A stretch of DNA of 64,000 nucleotides from Dipylidium caninum (lineage: Eukaryota; Platyhelminthes; Cestoda; Cyclophyllidea; Dipylidiidae). The notes under the pieces were generated by a model. That model was not told the DNA's origin. It did no database searches and saw only the letters and a list, made by a program, of their open reading frames with translations. The stretch lies in assembly GCA_017562135.1 (NCBI GenBank), contig QEYB01001398.1, positions 1-64,000 on the forward strand, in the 5' to 3' direction. This document shows, piece after piece, positions 37,601 to 48,212 of the stretch. The translations under genes were made by a program, and so were the position numbers. The number at the start of each line of letters is the position of its first letter. The stretch's first letter is position 1.

Positions 37601-40600
37601 CCCTCTCTCAGGTGTTAACACCACCATAAAAAGTAGGCAGCACTTTTACTCCTGCGGATGCAGTTATCCTCGGCCCTCGGCCTCCATTGATGACGCCGGA
37701 GCGTGGCCGCGGACAATGGGCTGCGCAGCGCGCCTCGGGCGGGCTCGGGGCGACGGAGACACAGTCGCAAGGCCCCTCCACGGCCAAATCCGGGGCGGGG
37801 CCTGTCGAGTCCCCCAGCGCAATACGGCCGCTGTGCGGGCCGTTTTCTTCGTTCGGCGCCCACTTCTGTGCGTCAGAGTGGGAGGTGGCTGCACTGACTG
37901 CAGTTAAACGCCCTCGGCGGAAGATTTGAAAGGAGGAAGCCAACGCTTCTGAGCCATTAAAAAATGCGAATTTTGCCACCCGTAAATGTCGCAAAGTGCT
38001 TCTCAAGAAAAAGGCAAAGCAAAGGCAAGGGAAGGGAAGGGAAGGGGAAGGGCGTCATTCGCGCCTGGGGAGGGAAATTATCGCCTGAAAATGTCAGCTG
38101 AGCCTATTCCAATTACAGAAGGACGCCGAGGCGTGTGACTTTTAATTCCAAGCGGACGATTGGGCGAAGGGCGGAGCGGACGCCTGCGTAATTACAGACG
38201 ACCGTCGTCGCTGTCACAAACTGCGCCATGCCCGGTCGGACGCGTCCGCCGTGTCCCAGCACAGCGGCTCGGCTGCGTGGAGCGAGAGGCCACGGGGGAG
38301 AGAAGCGACTTAGTCTCCCCGGCGAGGGCACCGATGAACTTCCTTCTCTCTCGCCCTCTCACCACGCCCCGAAACGGGTTAACTGCCCCGCGCGCAGTCT
38401 CTTCTCTCCGCCATCGAACCGCTGTCGTCCATTACACAACCCCGTATGTAATTTGAAATCCCGCAGTGGAGGTTTCAGGACCACTTGTGAGTGTCTCCAG
38501 ACCTCGGAGTTTGGAACGTCAATCCCAGTGCCTTTTGCGAGTGACCCATTAATTAGAGGGGCGAATGGTTGTCCCTTCTGGGCCTAAGCGCGGCAGAGGC
38601 GGGAGGCTGGAGCGAGCGCCTCGCTGGTGGCAGTTCACCGCGCTTTCGCACAGGCATCCCGGCTACTGCACGCTGGAGGGTCGGACACCTCGGTCCCCTT
38701 CGGGGGTCGACGTGTCCCCACTGAACACTGCGATGGCGGCGGCGAGGCGGTGGACGACGAGTTAGTTGGCGGAGAGTGTGAATGTGGGGGAGGGGGGGGG
38801 GGTGACGGGACGACGCCTGTCATCTCGGGTAGGCTCTCCGAGGAGGAGGAGGAGGCGCTGCTTCCGCGCGATATCCTCCCCGATAGGCTCGTGAATGGAT
38901 CACACGGAGTCGAAATAACCCTCTCAAAGACCCGACGGGGAGAGGCATGAATGGGCGCGTAAAAAAAATGAGTGGGACGGAAAAAGGGCAGCATTCAAAC
39001 TCACAGTCAATCGGTAGAAGGGGAATTCGAAAACGGGGCTGTTGTCATTTTCGTCCTCGATGAGAATTCGAATTCGATGGCTGGAAGAGAGTCGAGGCGT
39101 GCCTCTGTCCTCGCAGAATATCACAACGCCGCGGACGTCTTCGGCCTCGCGGTCGAAGGTGCCGCTGACGAGGAGGTCGTAGATCATCACTTGGGGCAGT
39201 TGGCCTTTGACCACCAGAGAAAAGTGGCCCCCATCGTCGGAACGCAGCGAACACTCGAATTCACCGCCCATTCCCGTGTCTCTGTCATTCACCGTCACCG
39301 TCGCCAAGTGTCTCTTCTCCAACTTGACGTTCTCCCGGATCCGCACCGCGGTCAGGCCGACGTTTGCCTCCGTGTCGTCTTGGCGCTGATGCGAAGTGGA
39401 GGTTTGGATGCTGATGCTCGGCGGGTGGTTGTTCGCATCCTCCAGTTGGATGGTGACGTCCGTGAGGGAGGATCTTGGCGGTCTTCCGTTGTCGGTGGCG
39501 ACCACTTGGAAATTCCACGCTATCGGACCGTCGTCGTAGCTCAGTGGACGAGCCACGCGGAGGTGGCCCGTGTGGCTGTCAATGCTGAAGGTCTTTTGGG
39601 TCTGCAGGGGCGTTGAACGCGCGAACGAGTAGAAGACCCTCCCGTTAGCCCCCTCATCGGGATCCTCCGCCTGGAAGTGGTCGACCAGAGGACCGGCAAC
39701 GCCGTTGTCGTCGGATTGGCGGGAAATGGAGATCGGTTGCAGTTGAATGACGCTCCCAACCGGTGCGATTTCCGCCAGTTGAGCCACATAGCGCTGGAAT
39801 GTGAAGGTGGGGCTGTGGTCGTTGTCGTCGACGACGCGGACGTGGACCGCGAGGGCCCCAGTGTGGTAGGGCGGACTCCCATCGATGGCCAACAGGGTCA
39901 CATTTATCCAGGGCAGCTTCTCCCTGTCCAGGGGCTTCAGCAGAATCAAAACCGGCGTGCCGACGGCCCAGGGCTTCGTTTTCACGCGACGCTGCTGATC
40001 CCGCAGGGGGCGTCTCTTGAGCGTTGGGGACTGGAATGGGTTGATTTTCAGCAGGAATAAATCCTCATAGGCCGGTGGAGTGATTAACTTGTACTCCTTG
40101 ATGCCATTTGCGCCGTAATCTGGGTCGTGAGCTGGCGACAACTCTGCGGTGAAGTTGGGAGCACTGTTCTCGGGAATTGTTATTGTTACAAAGGGGACGG
40201 GCCACGAGGGCGCGTTGTCGTTGACATCTTCAATATGTACACGAAGGGAGATGTAATTTCCGCTATCGTCGATGAGGAAACTGCTCCACTCGCAGACCTC
40301 GGGAAAGCCCGGTTCTTTACACAATGCTGGACTATCATCACGGTCTAAATTACCAGCTACCAGGAGGGAACCCTCCGAGTCGAACTTGAAGAAGGGATTC
40401 TGAGGAAGAGAGAAGGGAAATCTCTGATCTAGCGGCAAATTAACTTTGTCATAGATACTTCCCACGACCTGGCCCCGTTCTACGTTTTCCTCGACCCGGA
40501 AGACGACTTGTGGAAAGTCTCCGCGTTCCATACGAGTACTGTTCATGGTCGAAGATATGGAAGAGCCGAAGTGCAGCGATAGGACCAATAGTAGATGCAG

Positions 40601-40633
40601 AGAAGCCACCAGTCTAGCAGCTCGAGTGAGCAT
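19021..40633 (-). CDS. Protocadherin, delta1-like, seven cadherin repeats (complete, eight exons)
   Basis: A single-pass calcium-dependent adhesion protein of the cell surface, 1305 residues. Coding exons: 40633-39005, 36071-35862, 30978-30733, 29937-29689, 29608-29423, 25323-24879, 22614-22253, 19611-19021; sum 3918 bases, closing exactly in frame. Residues 1-28 form a signal peptide with a Leu-rich core. Seven cadherin repeats follow, marked by DVNDNAP (136-142), DDNDHSP (269-275), a degenerate EDANNHPP (398-405), EDENDNSP (526-533), DVNDCAP (636-642) and DLNDNPP (761-767); the seventh lacks this motif, as is normal for a membrane-proximal repeat. The membrane helix is about 909-934, then CRRLRTR and a ~370-residue tail rich in Ser, Thr, Ala and Pro. 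Seven repeats plus a long tail resemble vertebrate delta1 protocadherins (PCDH1/7/9/11), but I could not confirm the tail motifs of that group. Introns in the ectodomain are all phase 0. The start at 40633 begins a good signal peptide. Confidence 0.93.
19612..22252 (-). other. Protocadherin intron 7 (2.6 kb)
   Basis: The intron starts GTGAGT on the minus strand. It contains a (GT)10 tract at 20455-20474 and a GGAGGC hexamer tract at 20501-20532. Long open frames on both strands (up to 255 codons) are compositional. Confidence 0.75.
20455..20532. repeat. GT microsatellite followed by GGAGGC minisatellite
   Basis: Ten GT units at 20455-20474, then about five imperfect GGAGGC units at 20501-20532. 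Confidence 0.9.
22253..22614 (-). CDS. Protocadherin exon 7 (cytoplasmic)
   Basis: A perfect pyrimidine tract (TCC triplets, ending TTTCAG) supplies the acceptor, and the exon's first two bases complete the Asp codon left split by exon 6. It encodes 989-1109: DYDERDGESSGESTF, then EFHQIASHLTEPSCYTIRMT, then an Ala/Ser/Thr/Pro-rich stretch. The donor is ACG|GTGAGT. Confidence 0.88.
22615..24878 (-). other. Protocadherin intron 6 (2.3 kb)
   Basis: The donor is CAG|GTGGGT and the acceptor follows a TCC tract. A 10-G run is at 24306-24315. No exon is supported; both strands have chance frames. Confidence 0.75.
24879..25323 (-). CDS. Protocadherin exon 6 (end of EC7, transmembrane helix, juxtamembrane)
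   Basis: The acceptor is TCCTCCTTCAG. Residues 841-988 begin GTHTLRIEARDHG, the penultimate strand of EC7. A Gly-rich linker follows (about 870-906), then a membrane helix AMVVIYVVAGVVFISLSLLI... to C934, then the basic stop-transfer RRLRTRQGRRQRQ. The exon ends in phase 1 at CAG|GTGGGT. It is the only exon containing both extracellular and cytoplasmic sequence. Confidence 0.93.
25324..29422 (-). other. Protocadherin intron 5 (4.1 kb)
   Basis: It joins exon 5 to exon 6 in phase 0 within EC7. It contains a CATC tetramer tract (27758-27774) and a GGGAGA tract (28111-28146). Many overlapping long frames on both strands look like GC-driven noise. Confidence 0.75.
28111..28146. repeat. GGGAGA hexanucleotide tract
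   Basis: About six tandem GGGAGA units, purine-only on the plus strand, inside protocadherin intron 5. Confidence 0.9.
29423..29608 (-). CDS. Protocadherin exon 5 (start of EC7)
   Basis: The acceptor is CCTGTGCCACAG and the donor GTG|GTGAGT. Sixty-two residues (779-840) from IRVSFQEDAG include AIDPDDGNNGTVSYRIVRGN, the characteristic A-x-D-x-D-x-G-x-N-G calcium-binding segment of a cadherin repeat. Length is a multiple of three and both ends are phase 0. Confidence 0.92.
29609..29688 (-). other. Protocadherin intron 4 (80 bases)
   Basis: A short phase-0 intron from GTGAGT to CACAG. It shows that this genome uses very small introns beside multi-kilobase ones. Confidence 0.85.
29689..29937 (-). 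CDS. Protocadherin exon 4 (end of EC6)
   Basis: The acceptor is CCCACCTCAG. It encodes 696-778, starting IDAEGRIFTSRILDREQ and ending with the repeat boundary DLNDNPPHFVHP. There is a 15-20 residue insertion (about 727-746: SEDSGERPYASEALLLS) between the usual A-x-D and S-x-x-V-x-V strands. Symmetric phase 0. Confidence 0.92.
29938..30732 (-). other. Protocadherin intron 3 (0.8 kb)
   Basis: GTACGT to CCTCAG. Nothing else is recognisable inside. Confidence 0.8.
30733..30978 (-). CDS. Protocadherin exon 3 (end of EC5, start of EC6)
   Basis: The acceptor was placed at CCTTCCTCCACGAG because only this gives phase 0 and resumes the EC5 fold exactly at VVCRDGGTPS. It encodes 614-695, with the unusual boundary DVNDCAPVF (Cys in place of the last Asn) and then YNFSVTEDYSSDF of EC6. 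The donor AAC|GTACGT is good. A stronger-looking acceptor further upstream (GTTCCCGCAG) would break the frame. Confidence 0.85.
30979..35861 (-). other. Protocadherin intron 2 (4.9 kb)
   Basis: It starts GTAAGT. Mostly GC-rich, with an AT-rich patch at about 33.96-34.12 kb that carries a palindromic homeodomain-type site (34016-34034). No exon is supported. Confidence 0.75.
34016..34034. promoter_or_regulatory. Inverted pair of homeodomain core sites (CTAATTA-N5-TAATTAG)
   Basis: A perfect 7-base inverted repeat around a 5-base spacer, each arm containing TAATTA, the core bound by Antp/paired-class homeodomains. It sits in an AT-rich pocket of an otherwise GC-rich intron of a developmental adhesion gene. 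The site is seen; regulatory use is inferred. Confidence 0.3.
35862..36071 (-). CDS. Protocadherin exon 2 (EC5)
   Basis: The acceptor is CTCCCTCCTGCAG and the donor ACT|GTAAGT. Seventy residues (544-613), TKEGQPRGSVVGQVKAFDAD through DGNLTATIVLDRERAPFGYN, cover the N-terminal two thirds of EC5 with its A-x-D-A-D-D-G-x-x-A segment and LDRE motif. Both ends are phase 0. Confidence 0.93.
36072..39004 (-). other. Protocadherin intron 1 (2.9 kb)
   Basis: GTGAGT to CTGCAG. GC-rich with purine tracts; no exon supported. A tRNA-like B-box string at about 36567-36577 was rejected. Confidence 0.75.
39005..40633 (-). CDS. Protocadherin exon 1 (signal peptide, EC1-EC4, start of EC5)
   Basis: A single exon of 543 codons. 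Residues 1-28 are the signal peptide; EC1 starts VVFRVEENVERGQVVGSI and carries a Cys pair C105/C114 in the loop where protocadherins usually have CX5C. EC2 contains a Lys/Arg-rich insert at about 203-220. EC3 and EC4 have LxV-type strands and A-E-D-P-D-E-G-A-N-G or NDRDTGMGG calcium segments. The exon ends FYRLT at donor ACT|GTGAGT, phase 0. N-glycosylation sequons include N160-F-T and N244-V-T. Confidence 0.95.
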
Positions 40634-40793
40634 TTTAAGAAGAGAGGATGGAAGGAGGCTGGAGATTTGGGTTGATCCATGAACAGTCAGTCTCGATCGG
40701 TGCTAACATTCGAGACGGTGGTCCAACACGTGCCTGCGGGACTGGCAAACTGCCGCGGTGACGCCTTGGCGTTCCAGACACCACCGCGCCCTC

Positions 40794-40844
40794 CCATTGG
40801 TCCGCCGCTCCGCCAATTGAAACCGAGACGGCCCGTGATTGGCT
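40794..40844 (-). promoter_or_regulatory. CCAAT-box cluster upstream of the protocadherin start
   Basis: Three CCAAT pentamers lie within ~50 bases and 160-210 bases upstream of the start codon. Minus-strand copies are at 40796-40800 and 40838-40842 (the latter in the full AGCCAATCA context); a plus-strand copy is at 40813-40817. Clustered NF-Y sites are typical of GC-rich promoters without a TATA box; none is obvious here. Promoter function is inferred. Confidence 0.45.
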
Positions 40845-43800
40845 GGGCGCGAGCGACATGGCGTTGGGGCGTTCGTGGACAAGCCTGGTGGAGTTTTTTG
40901 TATGCGGATGCGTTTCGTTGTGGGGTGTCGAGTTGCGGTTTCCATCTTGACAAATTACATGCACGTTCAGGCAGGCGTCTCGTGTGTGTAGCCAGCACAT
41001 CTTGGGTAGTTAGATGGGAGATTGCCGCCCCATTCGCGTGCAATTGCGAGTGTCGCGAGTAACGCCTGCCAGACTATTTACTCTTGGATGGTTTTGATTG
41101 CAGTCAACGCATTGATCCCTCGACCTTCGCTTTTTCAGTACTGTCAGGTTCGTGATATTTGCACCTGCGCCATTGAAGGCGCAGGGCTGGGAAAACGCTT
41201 TTCCCTTACGGCCAATTCGCATCATTCAACTTGGCCAGCAAGCGGTTTTCCCTCACCAACTGCGCAATGAAAAAAGCGTTATTTATTGGGCACAGATTTT
41301 GAGGTGACGAGTCTAAAAGACCATTTTGAATGCAGAAACTTAAGTAAGTCATTCGAACTCTTTCGAAGAATGCAGAAGGGAGGGGGAAGAAGTCAAATTC
41401 GCGGAGGTCTCATCTATTTCACTTACCCTCGGTGAGAAGCGACTCGGTTTCTCCGCCCCTCTGCCCCTTTAAATTAGGCGAACTGCAATGTTTCCTCTAA
41501 CGCTCTCTTCTGACTGTTCTTTCGGCAGTCGTGTAGGCCGCTCCAACATCTCGAATCCTCAGTGGCGCCGGAAGGAACAGGCGCCCCGCTGCGATGGGCG
41601 ACGAAAGTGCCCGCTGCAGCGTCGAGAAGGGGCCATTCAGCGCGCTGCCATACATCATCGGCCGCTCCGCAGGCGGGCAAAGCAGCCGGCTTTGAAGCCG
41701 TGAAAAAGGCTCCTCGCAATTGTCGGTCAAATGACTTCCGGGGGAATTGAGCCTCCACGAGGGGGAGGCGGCGCAGGGCGGTCGTTCGGACCGCGGTCAG
41801 TCAGGCCGACCACGCCTTGCGCAGCGCAAGAAGTTCGGCCCCCGAATGGCCCGTCTGTCGTCGGCCGACCTCCTCCGCGCGACTCACCTCTGCCAGTCCT
41901 CCGGTGCGGGCAGCCATCGCATCCGTCTTGTCTCGAGCGGGTGCTGTGACTGCGGCCTCGTGGTCCGCGAGATTGTTCGCGAGAGACCGCTCTGAGCGCG
42001 GATCTCTCCGACTTGGCACGTTGCTTGTGGGACGAGTGGACGGGCTGCGACAGCCCAAACGCGAGTCTCAGCTAACAGTGTCTCTCCAGTTGACTATTCG
42101 CTCTTCGTCCCAGTGTGAACGAGCATCGGTGAGTCCAACATGGACTCGCCGAGGAGGCAGAAGCTCTGTCAGGCGCAACTGCGCCGTAGACAGTGAAGTC
42201 GCGTCGAAGATGCTGAGGATGTTGAGGGCTTCTTGGCGTGGCGGCGCCGCGAAACTGTGGAGGGTCAGGAGCCTCGTCGCCCTGTTTGCACATCCGGCTG
42301 GCTGGCTCGCGTCTCGTGGAGGAGGCGGTGGGTGCTCGCCATCCTCTGCCACGAGCGATGCGGACTTCGTAGGGGTGGGAGCGCCCCATGCGCTGGAGCG
42401 GTCGGCGGCTCGACGCGTTCTGCCTCGCGTCGCTGGGCTCGAACGCCGCAACCGCAGCTGCCACCTCCTTCTCTTCTTGTAATGAAGAATATCCAGTGCA
42501 AACGCCGATTGACGGAGCAAGTGGTGCCCCTTGAAGGCGTCCCAACTCTTCACGCGCGGGGCCGGGCGGTGCCTCCCTTCCACACGGTGGGGAAAAGAAG
42601 AGAGGCGCTGGGGCGGCGACGCAGGGGGCTACGTCGGTCGGCTGTGGCGAGGCGACCACCCTGTTGTTCTCTCCCACCATCCGGACTCGCGAAATCGTTT
42701 GTTCAGCCAGCAGGAGCACAGACGGACAGCGGAGGCGGCGTGCTTTAGGCACTCCAGCCGGGAGGGGAGACCTCATCCTCCCCTCCAAAGAGCGGAGCTC
42801 GGCGCAGAGGCGACCGGTGGCTGGTGGAACGACAGACCGCGAGGGAACGGAGGAGCGGAGGGTGACGGGAAAGGGATCGGCGCGCCAGGCGAATGCGCGG
42901 ACTCTCTCCGAAAGCCTTGGAATGCAGCGAATTTGACCACTGAGGCCCCAACTTTGGCTCGCACTTCCTCCAGCTCCACGCGCCTTGGAGGGACGGGCCG
43001 GTGGACGGCCGGATTCACGGCCCGCGGCCCCTCCGCGCCGCGAACGTGTCAGCTGTCAGTAAGTGGAAAAAGGACAGATTTGGGCGCGTTTATTCTCGAA
43101 ACCGTGAATTGGGAGGCGTAAAAGTAAATGAGGTGAATGGCGGAGCTGGTCGCTCTCCCTAGAGGAGGGGGGGGGAGAGGCCGCAGGACTCAGGTGGGGG
43201 GGGGGGGGAGAGAGAAACAGAGGCAGCGTTTGAGCTGTGAGTTTGGGGCGCCAATCTGGCTGGCTCGCGACAGTTCGACCGAGGTGCCCGAGGAAATCCC
43301 CCTCGGCAGAGTCGAGCTGCCTCTCGAGCGCGCACACTGCCCGAGGTGAAGCGCAGAGCGATGGGGCGGTGCAACGGAGGCGATTACTCTCCCCACTTTT
43401 CCTGAATGATGGGCACGTCGCCTTCAAATAAGCGCAAGTCTAAGCGGGGAGACAGAGAGACGGGGAGACGGAGAGCACCTTCGCCTGTCCGAGCGCTGTG
43501 GGGAGGTCGGGGAAGTGCGGGTCGACCTGTCGAGGGCCAGTGCCTGGTTCAGAAGCGCCGACTGCATTCTGGGACTCGCAACTGCTCCCCGAAGGGGACT
43601 CGGCGGGTCACGGCCGCGGCGGACAGGCCGGGCGGTCGCAGATACTCCCCGGCCCGCTCCAGTTGCCTGGGGGGTGTCACGCGACTTCCCACGTTTTTGT
43701 GCAGGAGTTGACCATTCACAGCACGATACCGCTTCACATAGTTTACTTTATTGATAGCGGAGAGAATCCGGGCATATGCTACTCGTGACGAAATAAGTAG

Positions 43801-44296
43801 ACTCAGGCCCCGTAACGACCATCGCCGTCAAGAGGACAGATAAATTAGCACGGGGATCTGGCACGGAGAAATATAAAACCACTCTGTAATTGCTTGACCT
43901 TTAGGAGCACCACTAGAAAGGTCACGATATCCCCAACTGGCGCGTAGTAACAAATAAATGGGGCTGATGGGGTCAGCAGCCATCCATTCGCATAAAAGTC
44001 ATCATCTGTCCTAAAGTAGTCTCGAAAATTTATTTAATTCCAGCGACAAAAGTACAGATCTGCGCGTGAGAGGAGTCCTTCGGCGGAGCAGCGCGGGTGT
44101 CCAGTGCGTCCGGTGCAGTGTCTGCGGCCCCCAAGATGCGCGGGTTCACTCGCCAGGACGCGCCGGCGGCCACGCTCTCACCCCGCGCCTGTGGTCCCTT
44201 CGACCGAGTTCTCGGCATCAACTGCGGCATCCAAGCAATGTCCGAGTGGCCACGAACCGTCAGACTGCGGGGGCGTCGAGAGCGGGCCGAGGGTGC

Positions 44297-44348
44297 GAGG
44301 CGGGGCGAGGCGAGGCGAGGCGAGGCGGGGCGGGGCGGGGCGGGGCGG
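44297..44348. repeat. GGCGA/GGCGG pentanucleotide tract
   Basis: About ten tandem pentamers that change from GGCGA to GGCGG along the tract. Confidence 0.9.
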
Positions 44349-47300
44349 GACGCGGGGGGGGCGTCAGGCGGTAATGAAGTTCCACCGGCCAATCCGTGGG
44401 TTGGCGTGCGTCTCCGGCGATTGTGCGATTCTGTCGGTGCGCGCGCACGGCAGCCGGGGCAAGACGAGATGCAATCTGGCCGAAACCGTCAGCCGACTGC
44501 TCGCAGTCTCGGAGAACGCGGTCGAGGTCTTCTGTCGCCTCGAGGAGGTGGCGGAGGCCCACCGCACGGGTTGGCCGGGGCAATGCGCTCGTCAGTGAGC
44601 ATCTCCCAACTGTCGCCCCGCGCAGGAGTCGACGGCCGACGCAGAGCAGCCAGAGAGGCCCACCGCTGCAGCCGTGGCTCGGGAGGGTGGGGTGGGTGGA
44701 ACGGGGTGGGGGTGGGGGGTTCATCCCTCCGCGGGAGGCAAACTGTGGCGGACAGCCGGTGGTCGGGAGAGAGAGAGAGGGAGAAAGAGAGAGTACGTTG
44801 GCGCGCCACACAATGCGTCGTCCCCTTGGCGACGGCCTCAGCGCTCGTGCCCCGAACGACGTGTCTTCGGCGCGGTGTCTGCAGCCTTCTCGCCCCCGGC
44901 ACGTCGGCCGTTCGGACGACCTGAGCGTGTGGCGTTGAAGGGTCCCCCATGCCGTCCATGGCTCGCAGTGCGGTAGGGACAGACTTGGACCTAAACGATA
45001 GGCTGGTGGAAACAAGGTGTCCTCGACTGCGGGCCAAAGCGCAGCCGTCACTCCGCCCGTCGCACCTCGACTCCGCGACGGAGACGGAGGATTGGGACTG
45101 CTCCTCCCGTGCCGGGGCTTCTGGAGGTCTCCGCGGGCTTCGCAGACCCGCTCATGTGCTGTGGACGCGCCAAAATCGCGATTTGCGCTCCCACTTAAGG
45201 CAGCACAAGCTTAAACGAGATTGAAGGAGGCGAAGAGGGCCACAGCGGGCGTTCGTGCGGCCTCTCGACGAGGTCCCTGCCGCCCCAGTCGCCTTTCATC
45301 TCGCTTCCAGTCCGGCGATTTCCGCTTCGCCCGTTTCGGGGCGCTGTTTTGCGCTCCGCCGTCGCCAACGACGCCCTCGGGATGTGCGCCGGCCAATGAA
45401 TTACTTCGCAATCGCGGCTGAGGCCGAGGTGATGAGGCTGCAGTCGAGGCGCTGGCCGACTGCTCGCCAAATCTGCCTTGGTGCGTCGAAAGACAAGAAA
45501 CGGGAAGAAGGGAGGAAAAGGAAGAGGAGGTGAGGAATGGAATTTTGCCACTTTGGAAGGAGCGCAAAGCTGTCCGTCCGACTGACCGCTCGATGACCGA
45601 AGGCTCCTCTCCGGGTCTCACCGCCAACTGGACACGGACGCACCGCCGAGTTTGCGAATTGAAGCGTCTGGTGGAGGTCGACAAAGGCAGGGGAGGATGC
45701 TTTTGAGAAGAGGGCGTCGTCGGGTGGGAAGAAGGCACTCGGTGAAGGCCACTTCCCGTCGGCCCGTGGAAGTGGGGTTTCGAGGCGTCGGCTGGCGCTG
45801 GGAGAGTACAGCTCGGCGGAGGCCGTGGCGGACTCTCGCGGTGGCGGGTGGCGAACGACGGCGGGCCGCCTGCCGGCTTCCGCGCGGCTGATCCCAACCC
45901 AACACGGCCATTTCCGCTCCGCTTCCGCTTCCTCCCCACGGGTGGACACGATTGACCGCGGCCCGCCTGGCCGGGAGGTCTGGCACGGAAGCTGCCAGCT
46001 GGCCACCCCCCGTCCGAGCACGGCTGCCCGGCTGGGGCGGCTCCGCGGCCCTCCGAGGCATCCCAGGGGGCGGCGGCGGTGCCGAAGGTGCCCGCGGTCA
46101 AGTCGTCTCGTCTCCCCATCGCCCTCGGGCGCGGCGCTCTACTCTGACCGAACCGCCGCAGCGAAGCTCACGCCTCGTCGGCGTTCGGCCGAGCAACCGC
46201 CCCGCCCTGCTGTCTTCGCTCCGCCCAACTTCGACCGTCGACCGTGTGGAACGTCGGAGGCGGAACTTCCCTGCTCGTCCTCGCGCGCCTTTCCCGTTCG
46301 CGCTGGCGATTTCCCACCTAAGCACCTCTTCGACTTCAGGCGCGGTTGGGGCTGTCGAGCGAAAGGCGCTTCCACTGCCAAGACTCCTCGAGGTGGAACG
46401 ACCGAGCCCGACTGAGGCTCCGCACCCTTCAACCGAGGGATGCCACGTCGAGCGGGCGACGAGCGTGCAGCCTCGCAGCCGCCCAGTCGCACACGAGCCC
46501 CTCCTCCTCTCGCCCCGCCGGCCCCTCCAGCCCCGTCCACCGTCCGCCCTGGTTTCGTGCGAGGGCCACGCCAAGGCGGCCGGGCGGGTGCAGGGCCGCG
46601 GCCGACGGCCACCAGAGGAGGCGTTTGCCCAGTTTCCCCCGCGAGGGCTTTTGCCATGCCTATTTTTCCACCTCAAATGCGCGAAACGAAGAGAAGAAAC
46701 AGCGCCTCTCCTCCTCCTCCTCCCTCTCTCATCCCCTTATTTTTCTCCTTTCCTTTCACGCATGAAAAGCGACGGGGTTTGCGGAGTCCTCCTCTTCCGG
46801 GGTATTCAGTGTGACAGGCGGGTGGCGTCCCCGTGTGCATCCACTGTGAACTCTCCCCTCCACGCCCCATGAATTAGGCATGAGATCGTGGGAAAAACGG
46901 TCTACAAGAAAAATTCAGGCCTCCGGCCAAACCGGCGCCCGGGGAGCCGCGGTTGCTGTCGTCCGTCCGCCGCCAAGCGGTGACGCTCGTCAGCGTCTCT
47001 GCGGTGCCAACCGCCGGCGTGGCGGGAAGCAGAACCTCTGCGTCGTCCGACCCGATGGCCGGGCGGTGAGGCCCTCGACCCGTCTGTGGCGATGCACGTC
47101 CGCGCCCGGCTCCCTCGTCCGCATGCGGGACGTCCCGTCGCGCGGGAGCGGGCCCGGACGGGACCCGCAGTGGCAGCGGTGATCCACGCCTGCCTGCAAC
47201 GAACGCGTCCGGTCGGCTGGCAGGTTGGCTGTTCGCCGCCTGCGCCATCTGCCCCACTGCTCGAGCGACCTTGTGGAGAGGGCCGAGGACACCTCTTTTC

Positions 47301-48212
47301 GCGGCTTGTCGCGATGGCGACGCCCCAAGTTCCGGTGTTTAATTTCGCCCGGGCGTCATAATCACACCGCTGCCACCGGCGTGACCTCGTCCCGAGGCCA
47401 GTCCGCCCCAACCGCGTCACCGTTCCAAGCGGGGGCGGAACCACGGGCCACGAGGCCGCCTGCCCGCCCGCCCGCCCGCCCCTCTGCTCTGCGTCAGCCG
47501 GCCCAGTCAACCGACGCCCGCCCGCTCCCCGAGGGCCAGAGGGGAAGCCGCTGCGACGCTCTGCTGCTGCGTGGGCCACGTCAGACGGTCTCTCAGCGCG
47601 CTGATCGGGTTTCCGCACCGCTGAACTCGGCAGCATTGCGGCACCTCCTTGCGACGTCTCGCTGTCACGTCGGGGGGGGGGTGGAGACGGGCCGAGGAGG
47701 TCCGCGGTCCGCGAAGCGACTGGCCCACGCGCAGGGCATTCCACACCTGCCAAAGACCCGACGGACGGGCCCACGGACACGCGCGGGCGGGATTCGAGAC
47801 GGAGACCCCACTGGCGTTGCCACGCGCCGCGAAGCCGTGAGCCCACTGAATGAGCACCCGCCGAACGGTGTCCCAGCCGCAGACAGGGGAGACGTTCTCC
47901 CTCCAACGGAAGGTCGCCTCGCCTTCCCCTCTCGCCGGCCACCCCGCTGGTGATGCGGCGAGGCTGGTGAAGGCGGCTGGTCCATCCTCGGGATCTCTCC
48001 AGGCCCGCGCGGACGCCTTGATGACTTCGGGGTCGAGGGCCCTCGGACGGCCTGAAGTCCCCTCGGCATTTCGCCCTCATCGGCGTCCCCGGTCGAGGCT
48101 GGGAGAGAAAAAGGCAGTGCAACGCGAGGGAATTACTCCTCTCTTAATTGAAACCCGTCATTAATCGGCTGCGGTTTGTGCCCGTCTCGACAAGGCCACA
48201 CTTCAACGGCCA

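Noticed and set aside
44097..45051. Open frames of 275 (plus) and 263 (minus) codons
   Set aside because: They overlap a GGCGR repeat and each other on opposite strands; composition is repetitive and no splice or start context supports them.
46902..48122. 406-codon open frame on the minus strand, and the overlapping 242- and 306-codon plus-strand frames in the same region
   Set aside because: Several frames of both strands are open at once, the translations are Arg/Pro/Gly/Ser-rich, and no domain is visible. High GC content removes stop codons.
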